Shown one piece after another: positions 44,959-52,928 of a DNA stretch of 64,000 nt. The position numbers and the translations under genes were made by a program. The notes under the pieces were generated by a model. That model did not search any database. It was not told the DNA's origin and saw nothing but the letters and a program-made list of their open reading frames with translations. This stretch comes from Pseudaestuariivita atlantica (lineage in GTDB: Bacteria; Pseudomonadota; Alphaproteobacteria; Rhodobacterales; Rhodobacteraceae), in assembly GCF_001205715.1 (NCBI RefSeq), contig NZ_AQQZ01000006.1:186001-250000 (forward strand), given 5' to 3'. The first letter of the stretch is position 1; the number at the start of each line of letters is the position of its first letter.

Positions 44959-45903
44959 ATGAGCAACGATCCCTACAAGACACTCGGCGTTCCCAAAACG
45001 GCATCCGATGCCGAAATCAAGAAGGCCTACCGCAAGCTGGCCAAGGAATTGCACCCCGACCTGAATCCCGACGATGCGGCGAAACAGGAACGGTTCAAGG
45101 CCGTCTCGGCGGCCTATGACCTGTTGGGCGATCCGGAAAAACGCCGCCGCTTCGATGCCGGCGAAATCGACGCCAGCGGCCAGGAACGTGCGGACCGGCA
45201 ATATTATCACGAATATGCCGGACAGGATTCAGGTCGACGTTATGATCGCGGCCCCGGTTTCGGCGCGACGATGAGCGAAGAGGATCTTGGCGATATCTTC
45301 TCGCAGTTCTTCGGCCAGGGCGGCGCGCACGGACGGGGTGGCTTCGGCGGTGATTTCCATGCCCGCGGCCAGGATCTTCACTATCACCTCGAGGTTGATT
45401 TTCTCGATGCCGCAAGGGGTGCGAGGAAGGCCGTGACCATGCCCGACGGGCAGCAGTTGCAAGTCTCGATCCCGCCCGGCACCGGAGACGGTACGACCCT
45501 GCGGTTGCGCGGCAAGGGCGGCAAGGGACTTGGTGAGGGCGACCGCGGGGATGCGCTGATCTCGATAAATGTGCGCCCGCATCCGGTCTTTGTCCGCGAG
45601 GGTGACACGATCGAAATGGAGCTGCCGATCACCTTCGACGAAGCGGTTCTGGGTGCCAAGGTGGATGTCCCGACCATCGCGGGCCCCGTTTCGATGAGCA
45701 TTCCCAAGGGGGCGTCCTCGGGGCAGAAACTTCGCCTGCGCGGCAAGGGCGTTTGCAGGCCCAAGGGCAAAGCCGGCGACCAGATCGTGCGTCTGAAAAT
45801 CGTGCTGCCGGACCGGATTGATGCCGAGATGGAAGACATTGCCCGGCGCTGGCGCGAGGCCTCTACCTTCGATCCGCGGGCCAAGCTGAGGAGGATGGCA
45901 TGA
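44959..45903 (+). CDS. cbpA: DnaJ-class co-chaperone (CbpA-like)
   Basis: The 314-residue protein has a J domain (about 5-68) with the HPD tripeptide in LHPDLNPD, a Gly/Phe-rich linker (about 100-130) and two C-terminal substrate-binding domains. It lacks the DnaJ zinc-finger cysteines, which places it in the CbpA class. It stimulates DnaK and hands over clients. Its stop overlaps the start of a CbpM-type gene by four bases, matching the usual cbpA-cbpM arrangement. Confidence 0.9.
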   Translation: MSNDPYKTLGVPKTASDAEIKKAYRKLAKELHPDLNPDDAAKQERFKAVSAAYDLLGDPEKRRRFDAGEIDASGQERADRQYYHEYAGQDSGRRYDRGPGFGATMSEEDLGDIFSQFFGQGGAHGRGGFGGDFHARGQDLHYHLEVDFLDAARGARKAVTMPDGQQLQVSIPPGTGDGTTLRLRGKGGKGLGEGDRGDALISINVRPHPVFVREGDTIEMELPITFDEAVLGAKVDVPTIAGPVSMSIPKGASSGQKLRLRGKGVCRPKGKAGDQIVRLKIVLPDRIDAEMEDIARRWREASTFDPRAKLRRMA

Positions 45904-46238
45904 GACTGAGTGAAGACAAGGTGCTTGCCGAGATACGCCGCCTCACTCGGCGCGATCTGCGCCACTGGGTTCGCCAAGGCTGGGTGCGGCCCGTCATCGG
46001 CGAAACCGGTCCCCTCTTCGATACGCTCGATGTCGCCCGGCTGCGGCTGCTTTGCGATCTGCGAAAAGACATGGCCGTCCCTGCAAGCACGATGCCGGTC
46101 GTTCTGTCCTTGCTTGACCAGCTGCACCAAACCCGGAGGGACTTGGTCCGTCTGCTGTCCATCCTCGAAGACCAGCCGCGCGACGTACGCGCCGCTTTTG
46201 AACGCCAGTTGCGAGCCAGGAATCCGGAACAGGAGTGA
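45900..46238 (+). CDS. cbpM: CbpM-like modulator of CbpA
   Basis: The 112-residue MerR-like helical protein ([20 protein letters not shown]) fits CbpM, which binds the J domain of CbpA and blocks its co-chaperone activity. The start overlaps the cbpA stop as ATGA, giving coupled synthesis of the pair. Size and position support the call; direct sequence similarity is modest. Confidence 0.75.
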   Translation: MRLSEDKVLAEIRRLTRRDLRHWVRQGWVRPVIGETGPLFDTLDVARLRLLCDLRKDMAVPASTMPVVLSLLDQLHQTRRDLVRLLSILEDQPRDVRAAFERQLRARNPEQE

Positions 46239-46243
46239 ATGAC

Positions 46244-46549
46244 ATGCACACTGATCTCGAAGTCTACTATCAGCTTCTCCTGAGAAGTTATCGCAGGTAT
46301 CTTGAGGCCGAACGGCGTGTTTCATCCGCCCGTGAAGGCCTCCGGGAGGTTTTCCCGGTGCGGGAGATCCCGTATCACGGGACAATCGGCGCGCCCGGAT
46401 CCCGGTTCCGCCGATTGTACGATGAACGCGCCTCTGCACTGTTCCGTCTGCAATCGGCCCACGAAAAGTTCCGGGCGGCCCAGCGACGGGTCGAGCGCCG
46501 GAACGCGAGCACCTGCGACGTTTTTCTGATCGGGTGGCAAAAGGACTGA
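46244..46549 (+). CDS. Hypothetical helical protein
   Basis: The 101-residue basic protein is not recognised. It is mostly helical, with heptad-like stretches at about 5-35 and 65-90, and has no signal or membrane segment. AGGAG lies eight bases before the ATG at 46244, directly after cbpM, so it belongs to the chaperone operon. Confidence 0.6.
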   Translation: MHTDLEVYYQLLLRSYRRYLEAERRVSSAREGLREVFPVREIPYHGTIGAPGSRFRRLYDERASALFRLQSAHEKFRAAQRRVERRNASTCDVFLIGWQKD

Positions 46550-46606
46550 GCCGCCGCGCGGCAACTGGAAGGATTGTCGCGATAAGCGGGGGTCTGGAAA
46601 CGAAAC

Positions 46607-48043
46607 TTGATCGGGTGTGCGCCTTTGACATCAACCGTTATCTCCATCCTCGCCGTTATCGGGATCGGTGTGACCGCGTATTGTGTCTGGCGCGCAATAA
46701 TATCGGCACGCACACCGCAAGGCGCGGTGGCGTGGACCGTGTTTCTGGTGTCGTCCCCCTGGTTCGCGGTGCCGGCCTTCCTCGTGCTGGGACGGCGCAA
46801 GCTGCGCGATTATCGGGCGGAATGGCGACGTAGCCGCGAAATCGTCAGGGGCTTCGGCCCGGATGGTGCGTCGAGGCTCCCTCAAACCGGAAAACGTGCG
46901 GCCCTTACCGCTCTCGAACGGATCGGCGGACTTCCGTTCGCCCCCGGCAACCAGGTGCAGTTATTGGTCAATGGCGACGCGACATTCGATGCCATCTGCG
47001 CCGCGATTGATGACGCCCGAACCACGGTCTGCGTCCAGTTCTATACCATCCGGGACGACACGATCGGTCGCAGGCTTTCCGAGCATCTTGTCCGAGCGGC
47101 GAAGCGCGGCGTGAAGGTCAGGACCATGTACGATGGTGTCGGCAGCCAGAAACTGTCCAATCGCTGGGTGCGTGCGCTCGAAGAGGCCGGTGTCGTTGTT
47201 CTGAATCCGGATCAGGCACGAGGACCGACATCCCGGATCGAGATCAACTTTCGCAATCACCGCAAGACGGTGATCATCGACGGCGTGATCGCTTTCATTG
47301 GCGGGCACAATGTCGGAGACGAGTATCTTGGCCGGGACCCCAAGGTCGGACCCTGGCGCGATACCCATCTCGAAGTTCGCGGGCCAGTTGCCCTGCAGGC
47401 CCAGATGGTCTTTGCCGAGGACTGGCACTGGGCAAGCGGCGAAGCACTGGGGGACGAGTTGGATTGGAAACCGCCGGGCCATGCAGTGCCGGGTACGGGG
47501 CAGATTGCGGCCCTCGTGCCGACCGGGCCGGGTGACGAGATGGACAGCGGAACGCTGATGTTCATAACCGCGATCTCGGCCGCGAGCGAACGCATCTGGA
47601 TCGCGTCTCCCTATTTCGTGCCCGACAGCGACATCCTGTCGGCCCTTATTGCGGCGGCGCTGGCCGGCAAGGATGTGCGGATCCTGCTTCCCGAAGCCAT
47701 CGATCACTACCTGCCGTGGCTCGCCGCGCATGCCTATTTCGACCAAGTGCGGGCGGCGGGTGTCCGGATCATGCGCTACAAACGCGGTTTCATGCACCAG
47801 AAGGTCATTCTGATCGATGACGATCTGGCCGCCGTGGGGACCGCCAATCTGGACAACAGGTCCTTCCGGCTCAATTTCGAAAGCATGGTGTTCGTTGCTG
47901 ATACCGGTTTCGCCGGCGAGGTCGAAGAGATGCTGCGCGCGGATTTCGAACAAAGCCAAGAACACGAAATCCGCCTGCAGGATTGTGGTTACAGGATTCG
48001 TTACGGGGCCCCGGTGGCGCGGCTCTGGGCACCGGTCCTGTGA
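46607..48043 (+). CDS. Cardiolipin-synthase-like phospholipase D protein
   Basis: The 478-residue membrane enzyme has two N-terminal helices (about 10-32 and 40-62). Two HKD motifs follow: NHRKTVIID near 220 and MHQKVILID near 400, each followed by an asparagine/glycine motif (GGHNVGDEY; GTANLDNRS). Cardiolipin synthases join two phosphatidylglycerols in the inner membrane. The start is unsettled: TTG codons at 46607 and 46625 fit, and no ATG does. Its stop overlaps a GTG upstream of the next gene. Its place behind heat-shock genes suggests a membrane-stress role. Confidence 0.88.
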   Translation: MIGCAPLTSTVISILAVIGIGVTAYCVWRAIISARTPQGAVAWTVFLVSSPWFAVPAFLVLGRRKLRDYRAEWRRSREIVRGFGPDGASRLPQTGKRAALTALERIGGLPFAPGNQVQLLVNGDATFDAICAAIDDARTTVCVQFYTIRDDTIGRRLSEHLVRAAKRGVKVRTMYDGVGSQKLSNRWVRALEEAGVVVLNPDQARGPTSRIEINFRNHRKTVIIDGVIAFIGGHNVGDEYLGRDPKVGPWRDTHLEVRGPVALQAQMVFAEDWHWASGEALGDELDWKPPGHAVPGTGQIAALVPTGPGDEMDSGTLMFITAISAASERIWIASPYFVPDSDILSALIAAALAGKDVRILLPEAIDHYLPWLAAHAYFDQVRAAGVRIMRYKRGFMHQKVILIDDDLAAVGTANLDNRSFRLNFESMVFVADTGFAGEVEEMLRADFEQSQEHEIRLQDCGYRIRYGAPVARLWAPVL

Positions 48044-48048
48044 AATCC

Positions 48049-48774
48049 ATGCGCATCGTCACGTATAATATCCGCAAGGGCGTTGGCCTTGATCGCAAGC
48101 GTGATCCCATGCGTATCCTGAGGGTCTTGCGGAAAATCGACGCGGATATCGTGGTTCTTCAGGAGGCGGACCGGCGTCTTGGAAAGCGCCCGTCGGCCTT
48201 GCCTTTGGAGATGATCCGGGGAGAGACCGACTACCAGATCGTCGATCATGCCGGGAGCGATGTCAGCCTTGGCTGGCATGGGAATGCAATGCTGGTGCGC
48301 GAGGGTCTCAAGCACGATTCAACCGATCGTGTCGACCTGCCAGGACTTGAGCCTCGGGGCGCCATTTGCACCGCGTTTGACGGCATGACCGTTGTCGGCA
48401 CCCACCTGGGACTGCTGCGGTTCCACCGGCATCAACAGATGGAACGGATCAGGGACCTTGTCGGCGGCGACGCATCCCGGCCAGCGCTCGTTGCCGGTGA
48501 CTTCAACGAGTGGTCTGAAACATCCGGTTTCGAGCCATGGGAAGACATGTTCGACGTTCTTCGACCCGGTCGGACGTTTCATGCCGCGCGCCCGATGGCA
48601 CGGCTTGACGGGTTTGCAGCGACACCGGTTCTCAACATCTTGAAAGCGGGTATTCAGGAAACGGACGAAGCCTCGATTGCATCGGATCATCTGCCGACGT
48701 GGATCGATATTGAGCGCGAAACGCATGCAGGCACCGGGGCCGAAGATCGGCAGAGCGCGGATAACGGTCCATGA
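48049..48774 (+). CDS. Endonuclease/exonuclease/phosphatase-family protein
   Basis: The 241-residue protein has the DNase I-like fold signature: MRIVTYNIRKGVG at the start, VLQEADRR (catalytic Glu), GTHLGL, AGDFNEW and the terminal SDHLPTW. It likely cleaves phosphodiester bonds of nucleic acid or phospholipid. A GTG at 48040 would overlap the preceding stop (GTGA); the ATG at 48049 fits the fold better. Similar pairs with cardiolipin-synthase-like genes exist, but the substrate is unknown. Confidence 0.82.
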   Translation: MRIVTYNIRKGVGLDRKRDPMRILRVLRKIDADIVVLQEADRRLGKRPSALPLEMIRGETDYQIVDHAGSDVSLGWHGNAMLVREGLKHDSTDRVDLPGLEPRGAICTAFDGMTVVGTHLGLLRFHRHQQMERIRDLVGGDASRPALVAGDFNEWSETSGFEPWEDMFDVLRPGRTFHAARPMARLDGFAATPVLNILKAGIQETDEASIASDHLPTWIDIERETHAGTGAEDRQSADNGP

Positions 48775-48832
48775 AAGAAAACGCGCCCCCGCCTTCTTTG
48801 GGACTCTCCCCGCCCGGCAAAATGCCGAAGGC

Positions 48833-48928
48833 ATGACCTACCATGATCTGCCCGGCACCTTGGGCAATCGCTCCCATGGGGCCGCGATCGTGGTGCTTGC
48901 CCTGCCCTGCACGGTTCCCATGCCCTAA
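48833..48928 (+). pseudogene. ExoD-like 5' remnant
   Basis: A 31-codon fragment, with LPGTLGNRSHGAAIVVLAL then CTVPMP, resembles the N-terminal part of the ExoD family (G.R..G...LLLALP...P.P). It stops before the rest of the domain, and no continuation was found in other frames. Confidence 0.4.
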
Positions 48929-48982
48929 GACATTCCAACGCTGTGTGGGGCTGGCGCGCGCCCATCGGGTGGTCCGGTTCGA

Positions 48983-49174
48983 TCATTGGTGCATCATCGG
49001 TCCGTGGTCCACCGCGACCATGCTTTCGGGTGGTGGATGATGGCCCAACGAGTTGTGCCGCCTGACCGTGTGGTAGTGACGCCGCCATTGCCTGGACGGA
49101 TCACGTACATCCTCGGGCCCTGTCTCGGGGGGGGCAACGTCAGACCTTTTCGGACGACCATGGGCCACCGGCAC
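48983..49174 (-). mobile_element. IS3-type transposase C-terminal remnant
   Basis: On the minus strand, HYHTVRRHNSLGHHPPPE (about 49028-49083) matches the end of IS3-family integrase-core transposases (HYNTVRPHSSLGYRPPAPE type). The rest of the transposase and both terminal repeats are missing, so this is a dead fragment marking past insertion. Confidence 0.6.
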
Positions 49175-49296
49175 GTCTTCGATCCATTATGGCCGTACCA
49201 CGATGGGATTGACGGCTTCAAAGACCGGGCGGATCGCAAAACGACCGAGGCCCGCTCTCGCCACGGGTGGCGCGCGGGAAAAACCTGGACGTCAAC

Positions 49297-49713
49297 TCAA
49301 GCGTCAAAGAGCGTTTCGATGATCGGACAGTCCGGAACGTCGCCCTTCGCGCATTCGGCCGCCATTCCGGTGAGCGCTCGTTCGAGCTTCCCAAGATGCC
49401 TGATCTTGTCCTTGACCGTTCCCAGGTGCTCCATCGTCATGGTGTGCACGTCGCGGCAGCTCACCCCGTCCTGATCCACCATCGTCAGCATTGCCCGTAT
49501 CTCGCCGATGCTGAATCCGAGCTCGCGGCTGCGCTTGATGAACGTCAGGCGCTTGAGATGGCCGTGGGTATATTGGCGGTTGCCGCCGGCGGTGCGGTCC
49601 GGTTTCGGCATCAGTTCGATACGCTCGTAGTATCGGATCGTCTCGATGTTCACCCCGGTCTCGCGGGACATTGCACCGATCGGATAGCCTCGCGCGTTCG
49701 TGATCCGTGCCAT
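49297..49713 (-). CDS. merR: Mercury-responsive regulator MerR
   Basis: The 138-residue MerR-family activator has an N-terminal winged helix (YPIGAMSRETGVNIETIRYY), a dimerisation helix and the three Hg(II)-binding cysteines Cys86, Cys121 and Cys129 (VSCRD, AECAKG, PDCPI). I chose the ATG at 49713; a GTG at 49731 is inside the promoter. It is divergent from merTPFA and binds the dyad between them, repressing without mercury and activating by DNA untwisting with it. Confidence 0.95.
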   Translation of the reverse strand: MARITNARGYPIGAMSRETGVNIETIRYYERIELMPKPDRTAGGNRQYTHGHLKRLTFIKRSRELGFSIGEIRAMLTMVDQDGVSCRDVHTMTMEHLGTVKDKIRHLGKLERALTGMAAECAKGDVPDCPIIETLFDA

Positions 49714-49725
49714 CCGCGAAACCCC

Positions 49726-49756
49726 TTGCACCTGTAGTCGCTACAGACGGTACGCC
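49726..49756 (+). promoter_or_regulatory. mer operator/promoter with 19-bp spacer
   Basis: TTGCAC (-35, 49726-49731) and TACGCC (-10, 49751-49756) are separated by 19 bases, the long spacer typical of MerR-activated promoters. The spacer contains the dyad CTGTAG-TCG-CTACAG (49732-49746), the expected MerR site. Confidence 0.85.
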
Positions 49757-49789
49757 TGATGCCAGACCGGATCAATCGGGAACCCGAAC

Positions 49790-50176
49790 ATGACGTCAGA
49801 GGCGAATACCGTGCCCGAAAAGGAAAGCGATCTCGGCACCAGGGCTGCGACGGCGGGCGGCATTCTTGGCGCGCTCGCGATGACATCGTGCTGCATCCTC
49901 CCCTTGGTGCTGTTCAGCCTTGGCGCAACGGGCGCATGGATCGGCCAGCTGGGCGCGCTTTACCAGTTTAAGTGGCTCTTCTTTGCTTTCGCGGGCGCCT
50001 CGCTCGCCTACGGGTTCTGGAAAGCGTACCGCGCCGCGCCCCGGAGTTGTGCCGACGGCAGCTGCGATCGACCGTTGAACCGGCGCTTCATGAAAGGCGC
50101 GCTCTGGACGGCTACGCTGGTCGTCGCGCCCTCGCTTGCATTCCCCTACATCGCCCCGCCGCTCCCCGGATACTGA
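49790..50176 (+). CDS. merT: Mercuric transport protein MerT
   Basis: The 128-residue inner-membrane protein has three predicted helices. The vicinal Cys34-Cys35 pair lies in the first helix (MTSCCILPL), and a second pair sits in the loop SCADGSC. MerT takes Hg(II) from periplasmic MerP and passes it to cytoplasmic MerA. The start codon lies 34 bases after the -10. It is the first gene of merT-P-F-A. Confidence 0.92.
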   Translation: MTSEANTVPEKESDLGTRAATAGGILGALAMTSCCILPLVLFSLGATGAWIGQLGALYQFKWLFFAFAGASLAYGFWKAYRAAPRSCADGSCDRPLNRRFMKGALWTATLVVAPSLAFPYIAPPLPGY

Positions 50177-50189
50177 GAAAGGATACCCC

Positions 50190-50495
50190 ATGCGCAACAC
50201 GCTCCTGGCCCTCGGCCTGACCCCGATGACCGCCGGTATCGCCTCTGCCGGGGAACGCCAGGCCCGGATCGAGGTCACGGGGCTCTGGTGCCCGTCGTGC
50301 TCCTGCATCGTCGGCGAAGCCCTGCAGACGTCGCAGAACGTCGAGATCGTCGAGTTCGAAGGGACCGACAGCGGCGACGCCGGCATCTACACGATCACCT
50401 TCGACGACGCGCTGACCACTCTCGACGAAATCGTCGTGCAGCCCGCGGCCTATGGCTACAGCGCCGTGTTGCTCGACGACCCCTCGCAATCGTGA
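50190..50495 (+). CDS. merP: MerP-like periplasmic mercury-binding protein
   Basis: The 101-residue protein has a signal peptide (MRNTLLALGLTPMTAGIASAG) and a heavy-metal-associated domain with Cys34 and Cys37 in GLWCPSCSC. MerP binds Hg(II) in the periplasm and gives it to MerT. The extra Cys39 and a divergent C-terminal half make it an unusual member. The ATG at 50190 follows GAAAGGA by about six bases and lies 13 bases after merT. Confidence 0.85.
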   Translation: MRNTLLALGLTPMTAGIASAGERQARIEVTGLWCPSCSCIVGEALQTSQNVEIVEFEGTDSGDAGIYTITFDDALTTLDEIVVQPAAYGYSAVLLDDPSQS

Positions 50496-50503
50496 GGCCG
50501 GAC

Positions 50504-50725
50504 ATGAAGGACAAGCTCCTGCTGACCGGTGTGATCGGGACCGTCATCGCCGCGCTTTGCTGTTTCACACCGGTTCTCGTGGTCCTGCTTGGCGTGGTCG
50601 GGCTGTCGGCGCTGACCGGCGTTCTCGACTATGTCCTTATCCCTGCCCTCGTCTTCTTCGTTCTTCTCACGATTTACGCGCTCGTCCGCCGGGCCCGCTC
50701 CCAACAGGAAAATTCCGATGTCTGA
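50504..50725 (+). CDS. merF: Mercury transporter MerF
   Basis: The 73-residue two-helix membrane protein carries the vicinal cysteine pair of MerF in IAALCCFTPVLVVLLG (about Cys19-Cys20). It gives an additional Hg(II) route across the inner membrane. It starts 8 bases after merP and overlaps merA by eight bases. Confidence 0.9.
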   Translation: MKDKLLLTGVIGTVIAALCCFTPVLVVLLGVVGLSALTGVLDYVLIPALVFFVLLTIYALVRRARSQQENSDV

Positions 50726-52142
50726 CGTCTGCTCGAACGGAAACGGAACCTACGATCTCGCCGTGGTCGGCGCCGGGTCGGCCGGGTTCTCCGCGGCGAT
50801 TACCGCCGCCGAGGATGGCGCGCGGGTGGCGTTGATCGGTCACGGGGTCATCGGCGGCACCTGCGTTAACGTGGGCTGCCTGCCCTCGAAGGCGATGATC
50901 CGCGCGATGGAGGTGATGCACGCGCCACGAGCCGCCCGGCGCTTCGACGGGATCGAGGCCGAGGCGCGGATCACCGACTGGGCCGCCGTCGTGCGCCAGA
51001 AGCAGGCCTTGGTCGACGACCTGCGCGCGGCGAAATACATCGACGTCCTGCGGCGACACAACGGCATCGCCTACCTCGAAGGTGCGGCAAGCTTCGGCGA
51101 GGACGGCGTGCTGACGGTGGACTGCGCGCCGATCTCGGCCGGAAAGATCGTCCTCGCGACCGGATCGCGCCCGTATGTGCTGGATATTCCGGGCATGACC
51201 GATGTCCGCCACCACGACAGCACGTCGATCCTGGAACTGGAGCGGCTGCCCGGTTCCCTGATCGTCATGGGCGGCGGATACATCGGGGTCGAACTGGCGC
51301 AGGTGTTCGCGCGGGCCGGCGCGCGCGTCACGATCGTCACGCGCCGCGGGCTGTTGCCGGAGGCCGAGCCCGAGATCGGCGCTGCGCTGACACAGGCTTT
51401 CGAGGACGAAGGCATCGCGGTCAGGACCGTGACCTCCTACAAGCGCGTCGCCCAGGCAGGCGGTGAGATCGCCCTGACGGTCCAGACCGATGGCAGAGCC
51501 GAGACGCTTCGCGCCGAGGAACTGCTGCTCGCGACGGGCCGCGTGCCGAACACGGAAAGCCTCGCGCTCACGCGCGCCGGGATCGAGACAAACGGCCGCG
51601 GCGGCATCAGGGTCGACGACCGGATGCGGACGAGCCGCGCGGGTGTCTACGCCGCCGGCGATGTGACCGGACGGGACCAGTTCGTCTACATGGCAGCCTA
51701 CGGCGCCAGGCTCGCGGCGAAGAACGCGCTGAACGGCGACAGCCTCGTCTACGACAACAGCGCCATGCCGGCGGTCGTCTTCTCGGATCCGCAGGCCGCA
51801 AGCGTCGGCCTGACCGAAGCTGCAGCCGGGGCGGCGGGTCACGACGTGCGCACCTCGGTCCTGCCGCTCGACGCCGTTCCACGGGCCCTTGCGGCGCGCG
51901 ACACGAGGGGCCTCATCAAGCTGGTGGCCGACGGGCCGTCAAAGCGGCTTCTGGGCGCGCATATCCTCGCGCCGGAAGGTGCCGACAGCATCCAGACCGC
52001 CGCCATGGCCCTGAGGGCGGGCCTGACCTACGAGGATCTGGGCGCGATGATCTTTCCCTACCTGACAACGGTCGAGGGGCTGAAACTGGCCGCTCAGACC
52101 TTCGAGAAGGACGTGGCGGCACTCAGCTGCTGCGCAGGGTGA
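50718..52142 (+). CDS. merA: Mercuric reductase MerA (short form without N-terminal HMA domain)
   Basis: The 474-residue FAD-dependent disulfide oxidoreductase reduces Hg(II) to Hg(0) with NADPH. It has the FAD motif VVGAGSAGFSAA, the redox cysteines Cys49 and Cys54 (GGTCVNVGCLPSK), the NADPH motif MGGGYIGVELAQ, and the C-terminal mercury-binding pair SCCAG. It lacks the N-terminal NmerA metal-binding domain. The ATG at 50718 was chosen from the eight-base overlap with merF and from where the FAD domain starts. Confidence 0.95.
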   Translation: MSDVCSNGNGTYDLAVVGAGSAGFSAAITAAEDGARVALIGHGVIGGTCVNVGCLPSKAMIRAMEVMHAPRAARRFDGIEAEARITDWAAVVRQKQALVDDLRAAKYIDVLRRHNGIAYLEGAASFGEDGVLTVDCAPISAGKIVLATGSRPYVLDIPGMTDVRHHDSTSILELERLPGSLIVMGGGYIGVELAQVFARAGARVTIVTRRGLLPEAEPEIGAALTQAFEDEGIAVRTVTSYKRVAQAGGEIALTVQTDGRAETLRAEELLLATGRVPNTESLALTRAGIETNGRGGIRVDDRMRTSRAGVYAAGDVTGRDQFVYMAAYGARLAAKNALNGDSLVYDNSAMPAVVFSDPQAASVGLTEAAAGAAGHDVRTSVLPLDAVPRALAARDTRGLIKLVADGPSKRLLGAHILAPEGADSIQTAAMALRAGLTYEDLGAMIFPYLTTVEGLKLAAQTFEKDVAALSCCAG

Positions 52143-52510
52143 TGCACATGACCGATCCCAAGCGCCTCCGCGATCTGACCGCTTCTCCGCTGGGTTTCGC
52201 GCTGCACTGGGGTTTGCCGATTGTCGCGATGCTGGCGGTGACCGGTGTGCTGCACCCCGTGAAGACCTGGGCCTCGGTGGCAGCCCTGGCCTGGATGGGC
52301 GGCGCCTGTCTCAGGAACGCGCATCGCTGCGGTCGGCGCCATTGCTTCTGGACCGGGCCGTTCTTCCTCGTGATGACGCTGCCGGTCCTGGCCTATGGTT
52401 ATGGCGCGGTGCCGTTCGACATCGACGGCTGAACATGGCTGGTTATCACGATCGGCGCCGGTGCCGTCCTGGTCACCGCCATCACCGGGCGCGGCGGCAA
52501 GTATTCGTGA
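52142..52510 (+). pseudogene. Mercury-operon membrane protein interrupted by an in-frame TGA
   Basis: The frame begins at ATG 52142 (or 52148), overlapping the merA stop, and runs 97 codons to a TGA at 52430-52432. It has about two or three membrane helices and a cysteine/histidine-rich loop (CLRNAHRCGRRHCF). Directly after the TGA the same frame continues for 25 good codons, TWLVITIGAGAVLVTAITG..., a further helix, and ends at 52510. This suggests a nonsense mutation that removes the last helix. The family is not recognised. It may be a mer accessory transporter or a now-truncated one. Confidence 0.6.
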
Positions 52511-52788
52511 CCGGCGGCTGCACAAGTTCCCGACTGAACTGGCAGGCGGCCACTGATCCGTAAGCCGCCGGGGGCACTCGCGGTGCAGCCGACATTCGAT
52601 CGAACGGCGCGGCGCTGGTCCGGGCTCACGCAGCCGGCGCACGTTCTTCGCCGACAATTCGGCCCTGAAAGACCGCTTCCGGCCCGCTCGTCGAAGGGGC
52701 CGGTGTTCAGCCCGTCCCGCATAACCCTCGAAAGCAACGGGGAAATCCGGGCAAGGCCGAAGCCGCAGGAACTGTTCGTCGAAGGAAG
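52511..52788. other. 278-base gap before tRNA-Ser
   Basis: No gene is seen. The stretch lies between the last mercury-operon gene and the 3' end of tRNA-Ser, where an integrated element would have its attachment site. I found no integrase and no clear terminator in it. Confidence 0.5.
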
Positions 52789-52878
52789 TGGCGGAGCGGA
52801 AGGGATTCGAACCCTCGAGACGGTTTCCCGCCTACACACTTTCCAGGCGTGCGCCTTCGACCACTCGGCCACCGCTCC
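52789..52878 (-). tRNA. tRNA-Ser (anticodon GGA)
   Basis: The acceptor stem GGAGCGG/CCGCTCC, discriminator G and encoded CCA are all visible. The D arm is TGGCCGAGTGGTC, and the anticodon stem-loop CACGC-CTGGAAA-GTGTG places GGA at 34-36. A long variable arm and the T arm GGGTTCGAATCCC complete a class II serine tRNA of 90 bases. Its 3' end faces the stress island. Confidence 0.95.
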
Positions 52879-52928
52879 GCCGTCGGGGATACTCAAGCCC
52901 CGCCCCGAGGGCAAGGCGCAAAACGGGG

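Larger units (their letters stand above)
48775..49296. other. 522-base gap with gene remnants
   Basis: No intact gene lies between the endonuclease-family gene and merR. The gap contains a short exoD-like remnant and an IS3-type transposase C-terminal remnant, listed separately. The rest (49175-49296) shows nothing recognisable. It is the junction between the chaperone part and the mercury part of the island. Confidence 0.6.

Noticed and set aside
52435-52557. Short ATG-initiated frame after the mer-linked membrane gene
   Set aside because: Its product is Arg/His-rich nonsense in that frame. The good coding signal there is in the frame continuing past the TGA.
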